From the NCBI GenBank assembly GCA_023078555.1, contig CM041198.1:11227874-11291873 (forward strand): a DNA stretch of 64,000 nt, read 5' to 3'. The DNA is from Ulva prolifera (Eukaryota > Chlorophyta > Ulvophyceae > Ulvales > Ulvaceae). The translations under genes were made by a program, and so were the position numbers. The first letter of the stretch is position 1. Every line of letters starts with the position of its first letter. Positions 47,101 to 58,217 of this stretch are shown in pieces. Under the pieces are notes generated by a model, which had not been told where the DNA came from, did no database searches, and worked only from the letters and a program-made list of their open reading frames with translations.

Positions 47101-47708
47101 CTGTGTGCCAGTGATGTTTACTCGTTCGGAGTCTTGATGTGGGAGTGCTATCACAACACTCCGCCATATGATGTGGAGAACGATCAATACATCCTAAATC
47201 GTGATTTTGGCCGCTTCCCATCGATTGCACCACTCAATTATGTTCTTCTCGCTGCTGCATGCTTGTCCCCTGCTCCAGAGGACCGGCCGAGCTTTGTTGG
47301 TGGACAAGTTGTTGAAGTCTTGGCCGCGATTGGCTTGGAGCTTGCTTCTGGCTTTTACACGGACATGCGAGGAGGGACGCAGGTGTGGTGACCACACGAT
47401 ACCTGAACATAATTTGAGGGACCCATAGTGGGCTTCAACCTGCAACTTATTTCTGTGTGCAGCCTGTGAACATGCTTAGCAAGAAGCCTCCGGACACAGA
47501 TTTGCTTGAAGCTGAGGACGTGTGGCATGTGGCAGAGGCGCATGCTCAGGCGCACTCGGCAGTGTTCTCTGTGACGAGTTCTCTGCACCCACAACAGACC
47601 CAGAGCTCGAGGCACACGGCAAGCTCAGGGCCAACCTCCAATTCTGCTGCAGTACAAGGGTGCGACCTGGATGCCGATCACCATCGCAGGGAGAAAAAAC
47701 GAATATGA
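44141..47708 (+). CDS. single-pass receptor-like protein kinase
   Basis: The exons 44141-44479, 44656-44872 and 45011 to about 45205 join in phase. They give an ectodomain with potential N-glycosylation sites (NNT, NST), then one membrane helix (WVAIAAGLAILCGTAVFLY) and a stop-transfer run of six Arg. A Ser/Pro-rich stretch with repeated SPGTRS-like units (about 45330-45500) follows. The kinase lies in 46260-46595, 46696-47382 and 47463-47708: glycine loop GTGGYGSVYRG, VAIK lysine, catalytic loop CIHGDLNPSNILL, LGDFGL, and YTAPEL. The catalytic loop has Gly for the usual Arg before Asp (HGDL), as in non-RD kinases. The stop is TGA. The ectodomain family is not recognised. No signal peptide is evident in the first exon, so an upstream exon may exist. 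The join between 45660 and 46260 is unresolved. Confidence 0.85.
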
Positions 47709-49286
47709 TGATGAATCTGAGCTAATGTTATGTCTGGTGCAGTCCGGATTCGACTTGGTGGAGTTGAGTTCAAGGCCACACCGGAGCTGCTGATGTCAAG
47801 TCCTGACATCATCGACCACCAAATAATGAGCTTTGCCTCCAGCATGACCCCAAAAATACCACCATGCAGCGTTCTCTGAAGATCTAATGATGCTGGATTT
47901 TTGGTGTTACATGCGTTTTGCCCTCGCTATCACTGGTGTGTCCATAGACCTGCACTTGGTGAGCTCCAGCACCTGTCAGGCCATGGAGCACGATTGTGCA
48001 GGGGATGTAACACGTCACACATCGGTGTAGCACAACAGACGCGTGCATATTGCATTGTTACGACTGATGTAAATGTGTGAATGACGCGAAAGGTCCAGAA
48101 TATCATTGGTCTTGTCAGAAAATGCTTCTGCCTGCGGCCATTGAGACCCAAGACGCAACGCTATGTTCATCTGTCTGATCCACAAATGATGTGAGGCCTT
48201 CTTACGTTTGATTACTTGAAGCTTAATACAATTAATGTCGCGTTGAAAATGATGCAGCAACACAAATAGATAATGTGGCCCCTCCATTGAATCTGGGTCG
48301 CTGCATCCGTGTCGGAGGATTGTCTAGTTCAACAGCAGCGAGGTATTTTGCGTAGCGATGTCCGGGACGTGCTCAGAAGAATGAGAGGTGGTGCATCGAT
48401 CATGTGATGCCTTGATGGACTCTGAACTTCAGAGTCTGAAGCGGCCGTGTCCGTGTCGGAGTGATGCAGCAAGATGCGTGGCCACAGGAGATATGCAGCT
48501 TGGACGCACAAACGAATGGCACGCGAACTGATCGGCGTGGCAGGGTTCACCAAGTTTGATGCACGATTGCAACGTGTTGCGAAGCTGAAGCAGACGTTGT
48601 GAGGCCGTGCCGAGGCCAGAATCGGGCCGCCGTCGAACACGGACGTAGAATCACAAGCGGCGTCTTACGCTTTGATACTTGAAACATGATGATTGTATAT
48701 TGATGCATATGACGCCTTCCTCGCTAAATGAAGCAAATATTATGTAACAATCCTGTGATGCGTCGGCCGGGCCTGATCAGATTCATGAATTAATTCATTC
48801 GAAGCGGCCGCGCCCTATAATTTTGAGTATATATTTGCATCTTCTTTACACGTCAGACCTCACGTTCATGAAGCTTCAAGCGCCAGAGCGTAAAGGCCCC
48901 CAGAATAAGGTCCTCGACGCTTGTCACCATAATTGACATGATTGCCAACGCTGCACCCTTGACGTACTGGGTGCCGCAAAAACATAGCAGTTGCCGCGAT
49001 CGACATTCTGCAATGATCACCCGGACGTTCCGCATCCAGACCTGGGCAAGATATCGGCAAGGCCTATCCCGAACTATTTGTGCTCCCGCTTGAACAATGC
49101 TCGAGTGTACTGCTTGATTTTGCTCAGCTGCGGTAACGCATTCCGTGGCGTGCGGGGAAACTCACGGTTTGAACGTGACGCCTGAAAAGCTACTTTATGC
49201 AGTAAGATCCACCTGCAGCCGCAAGGCAGCCTTGACTGCGGCGTCACAACCGATGAATTTCGACAACGTGATCGTGTCAGCCGCAC
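47709..49286. other. 1.6 kb without a recognised gene
   Basis: Short frames only. The stretch 47755-47880 (VRIRLGGVEFKATPELLMSS) could be a stray exon. The rest, including 48100-48900, shows no motif or bounded repeat. Confidence 0.35.
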
Positions 49287-49299
49287 TTGAGCTGCTGTC

Positions 49300-50335
49300 G
49301 TGACAACGTGTTGCTCAATACATGTGGCATGCATGGGCCACCTGCCATATGCTCAGGGAAATCAGTATGGTCACCATTACAGTGTGGCAGTCAACATTCC
49401 ACTTCCCGAGTCACCAGGAATATGTGTTGGCACTTGGCTGACAGAGTTGGAGGCAGCGCAGGGCTGGCATGCCTCACCCATGGCCTTGAACAAGGGCTAC
49501 CTTTGAGTGGCTGTATCTCTCTGCTGGAGCCTGCAGTGACGAAAAAGCAGTTTTTTGGGCCTAGACAACGCCTAGTACCTTTTCCTTAGCGCCAGCTAAC
49601 TGGGAGGACTGTTGCGGATCCAGGGAACCAAAAATTACCGCAATCCGAGAAGTATGCACTGAGATATGGATTGTTGAGTGCACTTGGTCTTGGGCCCCAC
49701 TTGGAGCTGCACCGAGAGCCCGACTACACGAGCACGCAGATCTGCGGCTGCGTCGCGACGAGGCGCGCTACTGCGCAGATGATTAGACCTTTATCTATAG
49801 ATGCTCTGCGATCAGTTTTGTCTCCTGAATTCTTGGATGTGTTACGTGCTGCATGTCCTTCCGTGACCCATGCATGTGGGGACCTTCAGTCCGGTTGAGA
49901 TGCACCACGTCAGCTCGACACTGAGACTCGGACGTCCACCGCTACGCCGACAAATGTCCCAGCATGGATTCCTGGCACGGCTGTCGGTATCCTCGGGGCG
50001 CTGGTAGTATAGTCTACGCCGCCGCCGGCTGTAAGGGCGTATCTCTGACGAGGCCGCTGATTCACGTGCTATGTTTTTGCGGGAGCCTGTACGCTGCATC
50101 CTTGACGTGCGCGAGCGCCGTCCATCAACCCATGCATGCGCCGCACGCACGGCAAGTGCAATATTGTGTTTGGCACGTTGTAGATCTAGAGGCCGTCTCC
50201 ACGCTTCCGATTTCCTCGCCATCTGGCTCGAAACGTCGCATCTTGGCTTCTCGCTTGCGCACACGCGCAATGCAATCCTCGGCTTCCGTAGTACTGCATA
50301 CTGGAGGACGATTTCTCCACCAGGAATTTAGTATC
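49300..50335 (+). pseudogene. possible receptor-type gene relic: ectodomain and membrane anchor without kinase
   Basis: A frame ending at 49506 (HYSVAVNIPLPESPGICVG) and another at 49671-49898 (LSPEFLDVLRAACPSVTH) precede NVPAWIPGTAVGILGALVV, a membrane-helix-like segment near 49957-50012. That is followed in another frame by SLRRRRL and DEAADSRAMFLREPVRCILD. Helix plus Arg run resembles the layout of the kinase gene at 44-47.7 kb. Frame changes and a TAA near 50030 break it, and a truncated copia element follows. Weak evidence only. Confidence 0.25.
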
Positions 50336-50641
50336 CACGCCTCTTCATAACTGTGTAGTCTGGTGTTGGGGTGGTGTCCTTCATGCCGTAGTGAATACGA
50401 AGAGCCGCGAATATCCGTCCCAATTTTTTATCCAGCGACATTGATACGATGTCCCGGCCTGTGGCTACGTTCAGCGGCGAATGAGAAATAGGTCATCTGT
50501 GGCGACCTGGGCTTGTTGTCGCTGACGGGGCACCTTGCAAAACAATGCATGTGACCTATCCGTAGCAGAGCTAGTACGATACATCCATCACGGGCCCTGA
50601 CAATTGCGACTCTCGATCATTGATTGGCGTGCTATCTGCAG

Positions 50642-51280
50642 TCATTTTTTCCAATGAAAAAGCATTTTGACATCCGTTTGACGAGCGTCAAAACCATGGT
50701 GTGGTCCGGTCCGGTCAAGCAGGCGACCGGCGAACCTCGAAGAAACATCACTCAACCGAATGAATATCACCCAACAATATGCCCCGAGGCCGCTTGATGA
50801 TGCCTGCGCTCGTGACCGCGGTCTAAGCGCTGGCAGACCAGTGGAATGCATGCCGTGTTTGCGCGCAGACTTTGGCCAACGGCTTCCTAACCAAGACCAT
50901 AACAGACATAACGCAAACATTCACCAATACCATGTCAGAGAAACGCTATCCTATGCAGGTCCGACGCGCAATCCTTATGCATGTCAAGTCAGGTAGCCAT
51001 CATCTCCATACCTTTTGCGCATAGAGGTGGAACCGAGGAGATTATAGGAGGAGATGCTAATACCGTGAAACAGTGAGAAGATTGGCTATGGATCACAGTG
51101 TGCAGAAACATATATGCACACCTACATGTCAAGATTACGGCGGGAGATCCACGCCAGGATCTCCCTCGCTACGCCGGGACAATCCTGCTGGCAGCTTACC
51201 CCTGCACTGGATCCGCGGATCGTTCGTGCATGGTCGCACTTGTCACCACACTGCTGCCCGCAGGCTCATGCATTGTGACA
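50642..51280 (-). mobile_element. truncated copia A element: LTR and leader
   Basis: The LTR is 50933-51280 (TGTCAGAG...TGTGACA on the plus strand). The adjacent inner sequence on the minus strand begins with a TGGTATTGGTGAATG-like primer site and a leader similar to the left element's 3390-3887. Everything downstream of the leader is missing below 50642. Confidence 0.85.
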
Positions 51281-51842
51281 TCCACGCTTGTGACCGCTTT
51301 CTAGGCCAGCATTCGCGGACGCACAAGTACCATTCCGCCCGGACACACACCGATGTCTTCTAATCGTAGCTGATGTGGTCAATGCTGGAGTCTTGTCTCC
51401 ACTACAGGAGCGGAGATCCCTCCTCAGAGTACAAAAATCGTGAGTTGCACGTTTCCGATGTTTTCAGTGCCCACCGTGAAACCCGGCCATGCCTGTAAAG
51501 TGACGTAAGGTCGCTATTGTCGAATTACACCAGGACCTGTTTTCCTGCGAGCTGTGTGGCGTCCCCCTTTCATGGAAGGACCATCTCGCGCGCCATCGGA
51601 ATATGACATGAAGCGGGCTCTAGTAATCAGCATGGCATAAATGTAGAACATGATGAAGCCCAATGGCCTGGTGCATGGCTGAATGTTGATGTTATGGGTC
51701 GTATCTTGACTGTAGGGGTAGGGTAAGCACGGTACATTCTCATAATCTTCGCCGATACGAGCATTCACGTTACAGTTTCGCTTGTCCAGTGGATGCGAAG
51801 TAGAGTGCCACATCCGCTAGTTGAAATCAGTGAGCACACACG
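51281..51842. other. stretch between two LTRs, nothing recognised
   Basis: About 560 bp with short frames only; no motif or repeat border seen apart from the first 5 bp of the next LTR's target duplication at 51838-51842. Confidence 0.4.
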
Positions 51843-52187
51843 TGTCAGAAATGCTATCTATCTGCCGGTCAGACGCGCAGTCTTAAGTCAGGTCAGGTAA
51901 CCAGCATTCCATACTGCTACGCACAGAGGTAGAAACGAGGATTCGAGGGAGAGATCGGATATTGCTATTACCGTGAAACAGTGGGAATAATGGTTACAAC
52001 TCTCTGTATGCACAGCCATATATGCACACTGAATAGTCAAGATTACGGCGGGAGATCCTCGCAGGATCTCCCTCACTACTCCGGGACAATCCTACTGGCG
52101 GCTTACCCCTACACCTGATCCGCAGATCGATCGTGCATGGGTGCACCTGTCACCACGTTGCTGCCCGCAGGCACATGCATTGTGACA
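51843..52187 (-). repeat. solo LTR, copia family A, with target duplication ACACG
   Basis: This 345-bp LTR reads TGTCAGAAATGC...GCATTGTGACA on the plus strand. It is flanked exactly by ACACG at 51838-51842 and 52188-52192. It is close in sequence to the solo LTR at 4928-5275. Confidence 0.92.
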
Positions 52188-52197
52188 ACACGGTCTA

Positions 52198-52357
52198 GTG
52201 TTCTTCCATATGAGTTCGTTGATGATGAGGGCGTTAAGATCACGCCTAGAGTTATGCATATGTCCTAACATAATAGGAGTTGGGCCCGTGGCCACCACAC
52301 TCATGTGCGTACTTGCACGTCATGCATTGTGTACCAGGATGGATCTCATTTATGACA
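52198..52357 (-). repeat. truncated copia B LTR
   Basis: It matches the start of the family B LTR (minus strand TGTCATAAATGAG..., through GTGGCCACGGGCCCAACTCC) and is lost beyond about 52198. It adjoins the pol fragment of the element to its right, so it was inserted there or marks a deletion joint. Confidence 0.75.
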
Positions 52358-52872
52358 TGGGCTTGCCCTTATCCGTCTTAGTGAAAAGAACAGGCCGATT
52401 CTTCACGTCTGTGGACAGGCCGATTCTTCGCGTCCTGCCCTCCTTGTGGCCTAGGGACTGGTAAGAGAAGCCTAGGTTGATGACTATATCACCTCCCTCC
52501 GTGACAGCATGCGTTTGCAGGAAAATATTCTCATGCTTCAACTCCTCCGTAGACAAGATGTTGAAGGGGCATGCAGGGACATACAGACAGCTCGGGATCT
52601 CTAGGACTAATTCCTTCACATCACCACCCGTAGTCACATACGAACCTACTTGAAACAAATTGTTCCTTCGCCCACGACAGGAATGTCCTCGTCACCGACA
52701 GGCTGGATGCACGGGATTCTCGATTTCCGCATGCAGACGAACAACTCAGGATTACGGATCACATGGGCCTGAGATCCACTGTCTATGAGAAAATTGCACA
52801 GCTCGCCCAGGCGGGCAACATCAACCATGCTGAATCCGTCACCTGGAAACTCCAGTGCAGTGACGAATGGGC

Positions 52873-52920
52873 CTCTGCCCCGTCCGCGTCCGCGTCCGCG
52901 TCCTCGTCCGCGGCCGGTGT
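52873..52920 (-). repeat. short minisatellite coding for an Arg-Gly run
   Basis: Repeats of GTCCGC on the plus strand encode alternating Gly and Arg on the minus strand, just after the zinc knuckle. Arg-Gly runs bind RNA, fitting a nucleocapsid role. Confidence 0.8.
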
Positions 52921-53314
52921 TGTTGCCGCGAGGCTGAGCTGCCTGCTCAGAGAGGAACTTCCTGACCTCCGGATGGATATCCGGGCAGTCCTTCTGGAGA
53001 TGGCCTGTCTTCTTGCACACGTAGCATGTGCGGGTGTCATTGGCAGCGACGGCAGCGACTGCAGGGCGCTGTGGTTGTTGTGGGTTCCTACCTCTAGGGC
53101 CATGATCACGCCCTGCCCCTTGGGGAGGTCCACAGGCATCCAATGCCAGCGCGTGATTCGTGATGGCAGCTATCTGAGTCAGGAAATCACGACCTCCTTG
53201 CTCGCTACACAATGATACAAATTCCCTTCCAAGAGGCTCGAACAGCTTGTTGCTAACCTGGTACTGAGCAGGTTGAGCCCCCAAAGCAGTCAGCTGATTG
53301 ACTAAGGACATAAT

Positions 53315-53708
53315 TGTCATAAATGAGGTCCATCCTGGGACACAATGCATGACGTTCAAGTACGCACATGAGTGTGGTGGCCACGGGCCCAACTCCTGTT
53401 ATGTTAGGACATATGCATGATAATATGCATGAGCATAATCCAGCACAATCCATGTGAGGATTGTGTGCGGTCACTGTGATTATGACCGTTGTAGACTTGA
53501 CTGATCGGTGGCATATAGTCATGTGCCTCCAAGTCTACTGTAACCATTCTCTTACAGTCTTACGTGGTTCCTGTATTGCCTCACTGCATTACAGTACATC
53601 CCTTGATCTGTGCATTGCCGACATACGACCTGAGTGCTCCACAGGTAACGGCTCTGCAGCCCACTAGCTAGCTTGATGAATGCTGCGCATAGGTCCTTGC
53701 TTATAACA
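53315..53708 (+). repeat. solo LTR, copia family B, with target duplication ATAAT
   Basis: This 394-bp LTR reads TGTCATAAATGAGG...GCTTATAACA. It is flanked by ATAAT at 53310-53314 and 53709-53713. The related gag copy at 55230-55260 reads through GGACATAATATATGTGCAG without the insertion and so serves as the empty site. Confidence 0.95.
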
Positions 53709-54733
53709 ATAATATATGTGCAGTATTCTTCTACTTGCGTGGCTTTATGATCTTTGAGTACAGCACGGGAGAACCTATCCCACAAGGATCTGATCTCTGC
53801 CTCTTTGCTAGGCATATACTTGGCACGCAGTGCACTCCATACATCCTTAAGGGAGACAAACACACGGACATATTCTAAGTCCTGTGCTGGCAGTGCAAAG
53901 CATACAACTGCCATTACCTTGTCATGAGTTGCAGTCTCAGGACCAGTAGGCAATTCTGTCAGAAGGTGATGAAGGCCATGGCCTTTGAGCCACAGCTCAA
54001 CACGAAACTCAAACGTTGAGAATCGTTCACCTACTAAAATCCCATTGTGGGGACTTCCCTTTGTCAATCGCGCGGAAGTTCATAGATCTCATTGCGTCAA
54101 CTATGGCATTAGCATCATCTAAGTTCGCATTCCGATGACTATAACCTGAGTCATCAGCTTCAGCCTGGGCCGTAGCACGCAGAGCTTCCGCCTCAGCCTC
54201 GGCAGCTTCACGAGCCTGTTCCGCGCGCGCTAGAGCACCACGAACATTGCTTGCTTCAACCAGAGCTTGCTCCGCCGTAGCGTTAGCAGCTTCAAGCTGA
54301 GAGGCAGCTTGTGCAGCTTGTGCACGTCTAGTACCAGCGGCTGGCCCGTCAGCACGGCTAGTAGTGGGAACGCCACCAGGTGCATCGCCCAAAGCATGCA
54401 AGAGAGCAGCTTGCCTCTCAGCTTCGGCCGTAGCCTCAGCTTCAAGAGCAGCTTCCTCTTCTGGTGATGACATGGTCTACCTGCGAGCGATCTCTTCTCT
54501 CGCGCGGGCAGCTTCGTCGGCCGGCCCGTGGACCGTCACGACTAATCTAATGTAAATCGCAGCCACACAGCTCGCAATCAAACATGCGAATTAATACTGT
54601 TGACTATCATGCGGTTGACCTGGTCATATGACTACGCACTAAAGCAGTGCAGATGCCCTTGGGCATGCGCGGTCATATGACACACCACTATTACGCACAA
54701 CGAATGCAATCGCGCAAACGTTCATCGATACCA

Positions 54734-55127
54734 TGTTAGAAGCAAGGACCTATGCGCAGCATTCATCAAGCTAGCTTGTGGGCTGCAGAGCCGTTATTTG
54801 TGGAGCACTCAGGTCGTACGTCGGCAATGCACAGATCAAGGGATGTACTGTTATGTAGTGAGGCAATACAGGAACCACGTAAGACTGTAAGAGAATGGTT
54901 ACAGTAGACTTGGAGGCACATGACTATATGCCACCGATCAGTCAAGACTACAACGGTCATAATCACAGCGACCTCACACAATCCTCACATGGATTGTGCT
55001 GGATTACGCTCATGCATATGATCATGAATATGTCCAAACATAACAGGAGTTGGGCCCGTGGCCACCACACTCATGTGCGTACTTGCACGTCATGCATTGT
55101 GTCCCGGGATAGACCTCATTTATGACA
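54734..55127 (-). repeat. 5' LTR of partial copia B element
   Basis: It is 394 bp, the same length as the solo LTR at 53315-53708, reading on the minus strand TGTCATAAATGAGG to TTCTAACA. The primer site TGGTATCGATGAACG follows directly. Confidence 0.9.
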
Positions 55128-55507
55128 TTGCTCACTACGCAATGATACAAATTCCCTACCGAGAGGCTTCAACAGCTTGTTGCTAACTTGGTACTGAGCA
55201 AGTTGAGCACCCAAGGCAGTCAGATGATTGACTAAGGACATAATATATGTGCAGTATTCTTCTACCTGCTTGGCTCTATGACCTTCGAGTACAGCACGGG
55301 AGAATCTATCCCACGGGCCCGGGACCTGATCTCTGCCTCTTTGCTAGGCATTTACTTGGCACGCAATGCACTCCATATATCCATAAGGGAGACAAACACA
55401 CGGACATATTTTTAGTCATGTGCTGGCAGTGCAAAGCATACAACTGCAATTACCTTGTCATGAGTTGCAGTCTCAGGAGCAGTAGGCAATTCCGTCTGAA
55501 GGTGATG

Positions 55508-56290
55508 TGTTGTAATGGCCAAGTCTGTCTGCTCGGAACACACATATTCCAGATATGCAGACACCGATGGTGGGTACATGTGTATGTATATGTATCTCTA
55601 GTGCCTTGCTAACATGAGCCAGCCAAAAGTAGACCAAATAATACCTCAGAGTGCAGGCATGTACCACGTCAGAGCTGTGCACATGAGCTGCATGCATACA
55701 ACTACACGTGCATAATTCCACATGCCCATAAAGTGCTACCAGCATTCCTCAGCATGTATAATCTCACATACCAATCCCATGTGGCATGCCACCTTATGCC
55801 ACAGCCTTTTGGCAGTGCGAAGTGCCAGCTCAGTATGCGCCCCCTAATGCATGCGTCGCATGCATACCCCTGGACGGCGCTTGCGCACGCCAAGGGTGCA
55901 GCGCCAATGACCATGCCAGACAGTCTACGTCTGTGTCTCCATGCAGCACCATCCTGTTGTATTGGATTGACACAGGATGATACATGCCCGCAGAAGATTG
56001 CCATATCTCGCGGGATGCTGCACCCTGATCCGTACAGAGATCAACGAGCAACGCGATTCCACAGTTCCACAGAGCTATCAGTAGCGAGGACAACACAATG
56101 CAGGGATGGGCCTGGGCACATATATTCCAAGTGTTTTGCTGTGATCGACACAATTACCTTTGGTCGATTGGGGCGCTTTTGTTCTAGTCATTTCATTGTG
56201 TGCTGCATTTTTACCCCTATCTTTCTCTCCTGTCGTTTTCTGCACGCTCGCTAGGGTGCCCAACTCCCTGCACTACCCGACTAGTCAACA
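55508..56290. repeat. 783-bp insertion with TG...CA ends and target duplication TGATG, probably a solo LTR of a third family
   Basis: The ends TGTTGTAATG and AGTCAACA are flanked by TGATG at 55503-55507 and 56291-56295, exactly at a gap relative to the gag copy at 53955-53970. TG...CA ends with a 5-bp duplication indicate an LTR. No other copy lies in the window. Confidence 0.8.
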
Positions 56291-57148
56291 TGATGAAGGC
56301 CATGGCCTTTGAGCCACATCTCAACACGAAACTCAAACGTTGAGAATCGTTCACCTTTACTAAAATCCCACTGCGGGGACTTCCTTTTGTCAATCGCGGG
56401 CTCACGGAAGTTCATAGATCTCATTGCGTCGACTATGGCATTAGCATCGATTAAGTTCGCATTTAGATAACTATTACCTTAGTCATTAACTTCAGCCTGG
56501 GCCGTAGCACGCAGAGCTTCCGCCTCAGAATCGGCAGCTTCACGGAGCCTCTTCCGCTAGAGCAGCACAAACATTGCTTGCTTCAACCAGAGCTTGCTCC
56601 GCCATAGCGTTAGCAGCTTCAAGCTGCGAGGCAGCTTGTGCGGCTTGTGCACGTCTAGTACTAGCGGCTGGCCCATCAGCACGGCTATTAGTGGGAACGC
56701 CACCAAGTGCATGCCCTAAGCGTGCAAGAGAGCAGCTCGCCTCTCAGCTTCGGCGGTAGCCTCAACTTCAAGATCAGCTTCCTCTTCTGGTGATAACATG
56801 GTCTACGTGCCACAAGCGATATCTTCTCTCGCAGCTTTGTCGGCCGGCTTGTGGACCTTCACGACTAATTCAACGTTACCCGCAGCCACACAGCTCGCAA
56901 TCAAACATGCGAATAGCTAATGTTGATTTGGTCATGTGACTACACACTAAAGCAGCGCAGATGTCCTTGGGCATGCGCGGTCATATGACACACCACTATT
57001 ACGCACAACGAGCGCAAACGATCATCGATGCCATGTTATAATCAAGGATCTATGCGCAGCATTCATCAAGCTAACTAGTGGGCTGCAGAGCCGTTAGCTG
57101 TGGAGCCCTCAGGTCGTACGTCGGCTATGCACAGATCAGGGGATATAC

Positions 57149-57944
57149 CGTACTAAATTAAACCCATCGACATCGAGGCCAGCGTTATTGTGTACACAAT
57201 ATATCTGGGGCACGACAATTCGTCCACCGTTATGTGTTACAGCTGTTTAAAAAAAAATTGAAGACTCGGCGTAACAGCTGCGCGTTACACATGACGAAGG
57301 AGCGTGCGCAGAGCGGCGACGTGCTGCACCAGCGGTGCAGCGCGCTGTAGCGGGGTGACACACGGCACGTGTTTGAAAATCAGCACCGAAGTACATGTAA
57401 GGGACATGCTGCAGCTAGGTCACATCAGCTGATGTGTCTCTATGCCAACAATTAGCACAGTGAACCTGTTTTGTCGCCAAGCGTGAAGTTGTGTGTCTAG
57501 CAAATATGTCCGACAGTGACAGCATCGGAGATTGTGCCGACGTAGACGAACAACAGTACGGTGATACTCACTACGATTACGATGAGTACGTCAACTATGA
57601 TCCAGATGTTTATGCTGGAGTGTACGAGATTGGCGATAGTCGGTGCAGCATCGAACCGAGTCTGCCTAGCGACGATGGCCAGCAGAGTCGTGGTGAGGAG
57701 CAAGATGATGTCGCTCAGCATTTGCACGATAAGCGCGGGCACACAAACGGAGTTGTTGTAAACGTGCTAGACGGTGAGCTTCGACATGCAGTACGTGACG
57801 TGAGGTGCCCCAAGCGTTACGGGTGTACGAAATATTCCTGGAGATACGGCCAATCTGGCCACCGTTATCCGTTACAGCGAGGTGTATCAACGCCACTTCA
57901 GGCCTGCGTTCTGTGTTACGTGTCGATGGGTTTAATTTAGTACG
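57149..57944. mobile_element. 796-bp DNA transposon of unknown family, inside copia B LTR
   Basis: The inverted termini start CGTAC and continue TAAATTAAACCCATCGACA, identical at both ends for at least 24 bp. Comparison with the uninterrupted LTR (GGGATGTACTGTTATG) indicates a 3- or 4-bp target duplication, TAC or GTAC. Inside are a direct repeat CCACCGTTAT..GTTACAG near each end and one open frame. The ends do not match hAT, CACTA or Mutator signatures known to me. Confidence 0.8.
57506..57940 (+). CDS. acidic protein of unknown function inside the 796-bp element
   Basis: The ATG at 57506 opens a frame of 144 codons. The first part is strongly acidic and Tyr-rich (MSDSDSIGDCADVDEQQYGD, then YDPDVYAGVYEIGD), the second is basic with several Cys. 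It ends at a TAG inside the right terminal repeat, which suggests a truncated or spliced transposase start. I recognise no domain. Confidence 0.4.
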   Translation: MSDSDSIGDCADVDEQQYGDTHYDYDEYVNYDPDVYAGVYEIGDSRCSIEPSLPSDDGQQSRGEEQDDVAQHLHDKRGHTNGVVVNVLDGELRHAVRDVRCPKRYGCTKYSWRYGQSGHRYPLQRGVSTPLQACVLCYVSMGLI

Positions 57945-58217
57945 GTACTGTGATGCCGTGAGGCAATACAGGAACCGCATAAGACTGTAAGAGAATGGTG
58001 ACAGTTTACTTGGAGGCACATGACTATATGCCACCGATGAGTCAAGTCTACGGCGGTCATAATCACAGTGACCGCACACAATGCTCGCATGGATTGTGCT
58101 CATGCATATGCTCATGCATAAGTCCTAACATAACAGGAGGTGGGCCCATGGCCACCACGCTCATGTGCATACTTGCACGCCATGCAATGTGTCCTAGGAT
58201 GGACCTCACTTATGACG

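Larger units (their letters stand above)
52358..54473 (-). pseudogene. copia family B gag-protease, interrupted and truncated
   Basis: The start MSSPEEEAALEAEATAEAER leads to an Ala/Glu-rich heptad-like stretch. A UBN2-type gag core (VFVSLKDVWSALRAKYMPSK, IRSLWDRFSR) comes next, then after the inserted LTR the rest of gag (LVNQLTALGAQPAQYQ). The CCHC knuckle CYVCKKTGHLQKDC, an Arg-Gly run and the protease motif FLIDSGSQAHVI complete it. A one-base frame change near 54050 separates start and core. Integrase and reverse transcriptase are absent. Confidence 0.85.
52358..55127 (-). mobile_element. Ty1/copia retrotransposon, family B, partial, with solo LTR inserted
   Basis: On the minus strand: LTR 54734-55127, primer site TGGTATCGATGAACG, gag from 54473, zinc knuckle, protease, and a pre-integrase start cut at 52358. 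The gag has a predicted coiled-coil (Ala/Glu-rich) start, unlike family A. A 394-bp solo LTR of the same family lies in gag at 53315-53708. Its LTR abuts another family B element at 55128, so it probably inserted into it. Confidence 0.88.
55128..58217 (-). mobile_element. second copia B element, partial, with two nested insertions
   Basis: Minus-strand parts are the LTR 57034-58217 (interrupted), primer site, the gag start (56420-56800) and gag core (55128-55507 and 56291-56400). Compared with the neighbouring copy it carries a 783-bp solo LTR in gag and a 796-bp DNA element in its LTR. Many small deletions make gag unreadable. Its downstream part ends at 55128 where the other copia B element begins. 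Confidence 0.85.
57034..58217 (-). repeat. 5' LTR of second copia B element, interrupted
   Basis: The two outer pieces (57034-57148 and 57945-58217) align with the LTR at 54734-55127; together they give about 388 bp. The right end is mutated to TATGACG. Confidence 0.85.

Noticed and set aside
52763-53215. 150-codon plus-strand frame rich in Ser and Ala
   Set aside because: It is the antisense shadow of the copia B zinc-knuckle and Arg-Gly run, which carry real family motifs on the minus strand.
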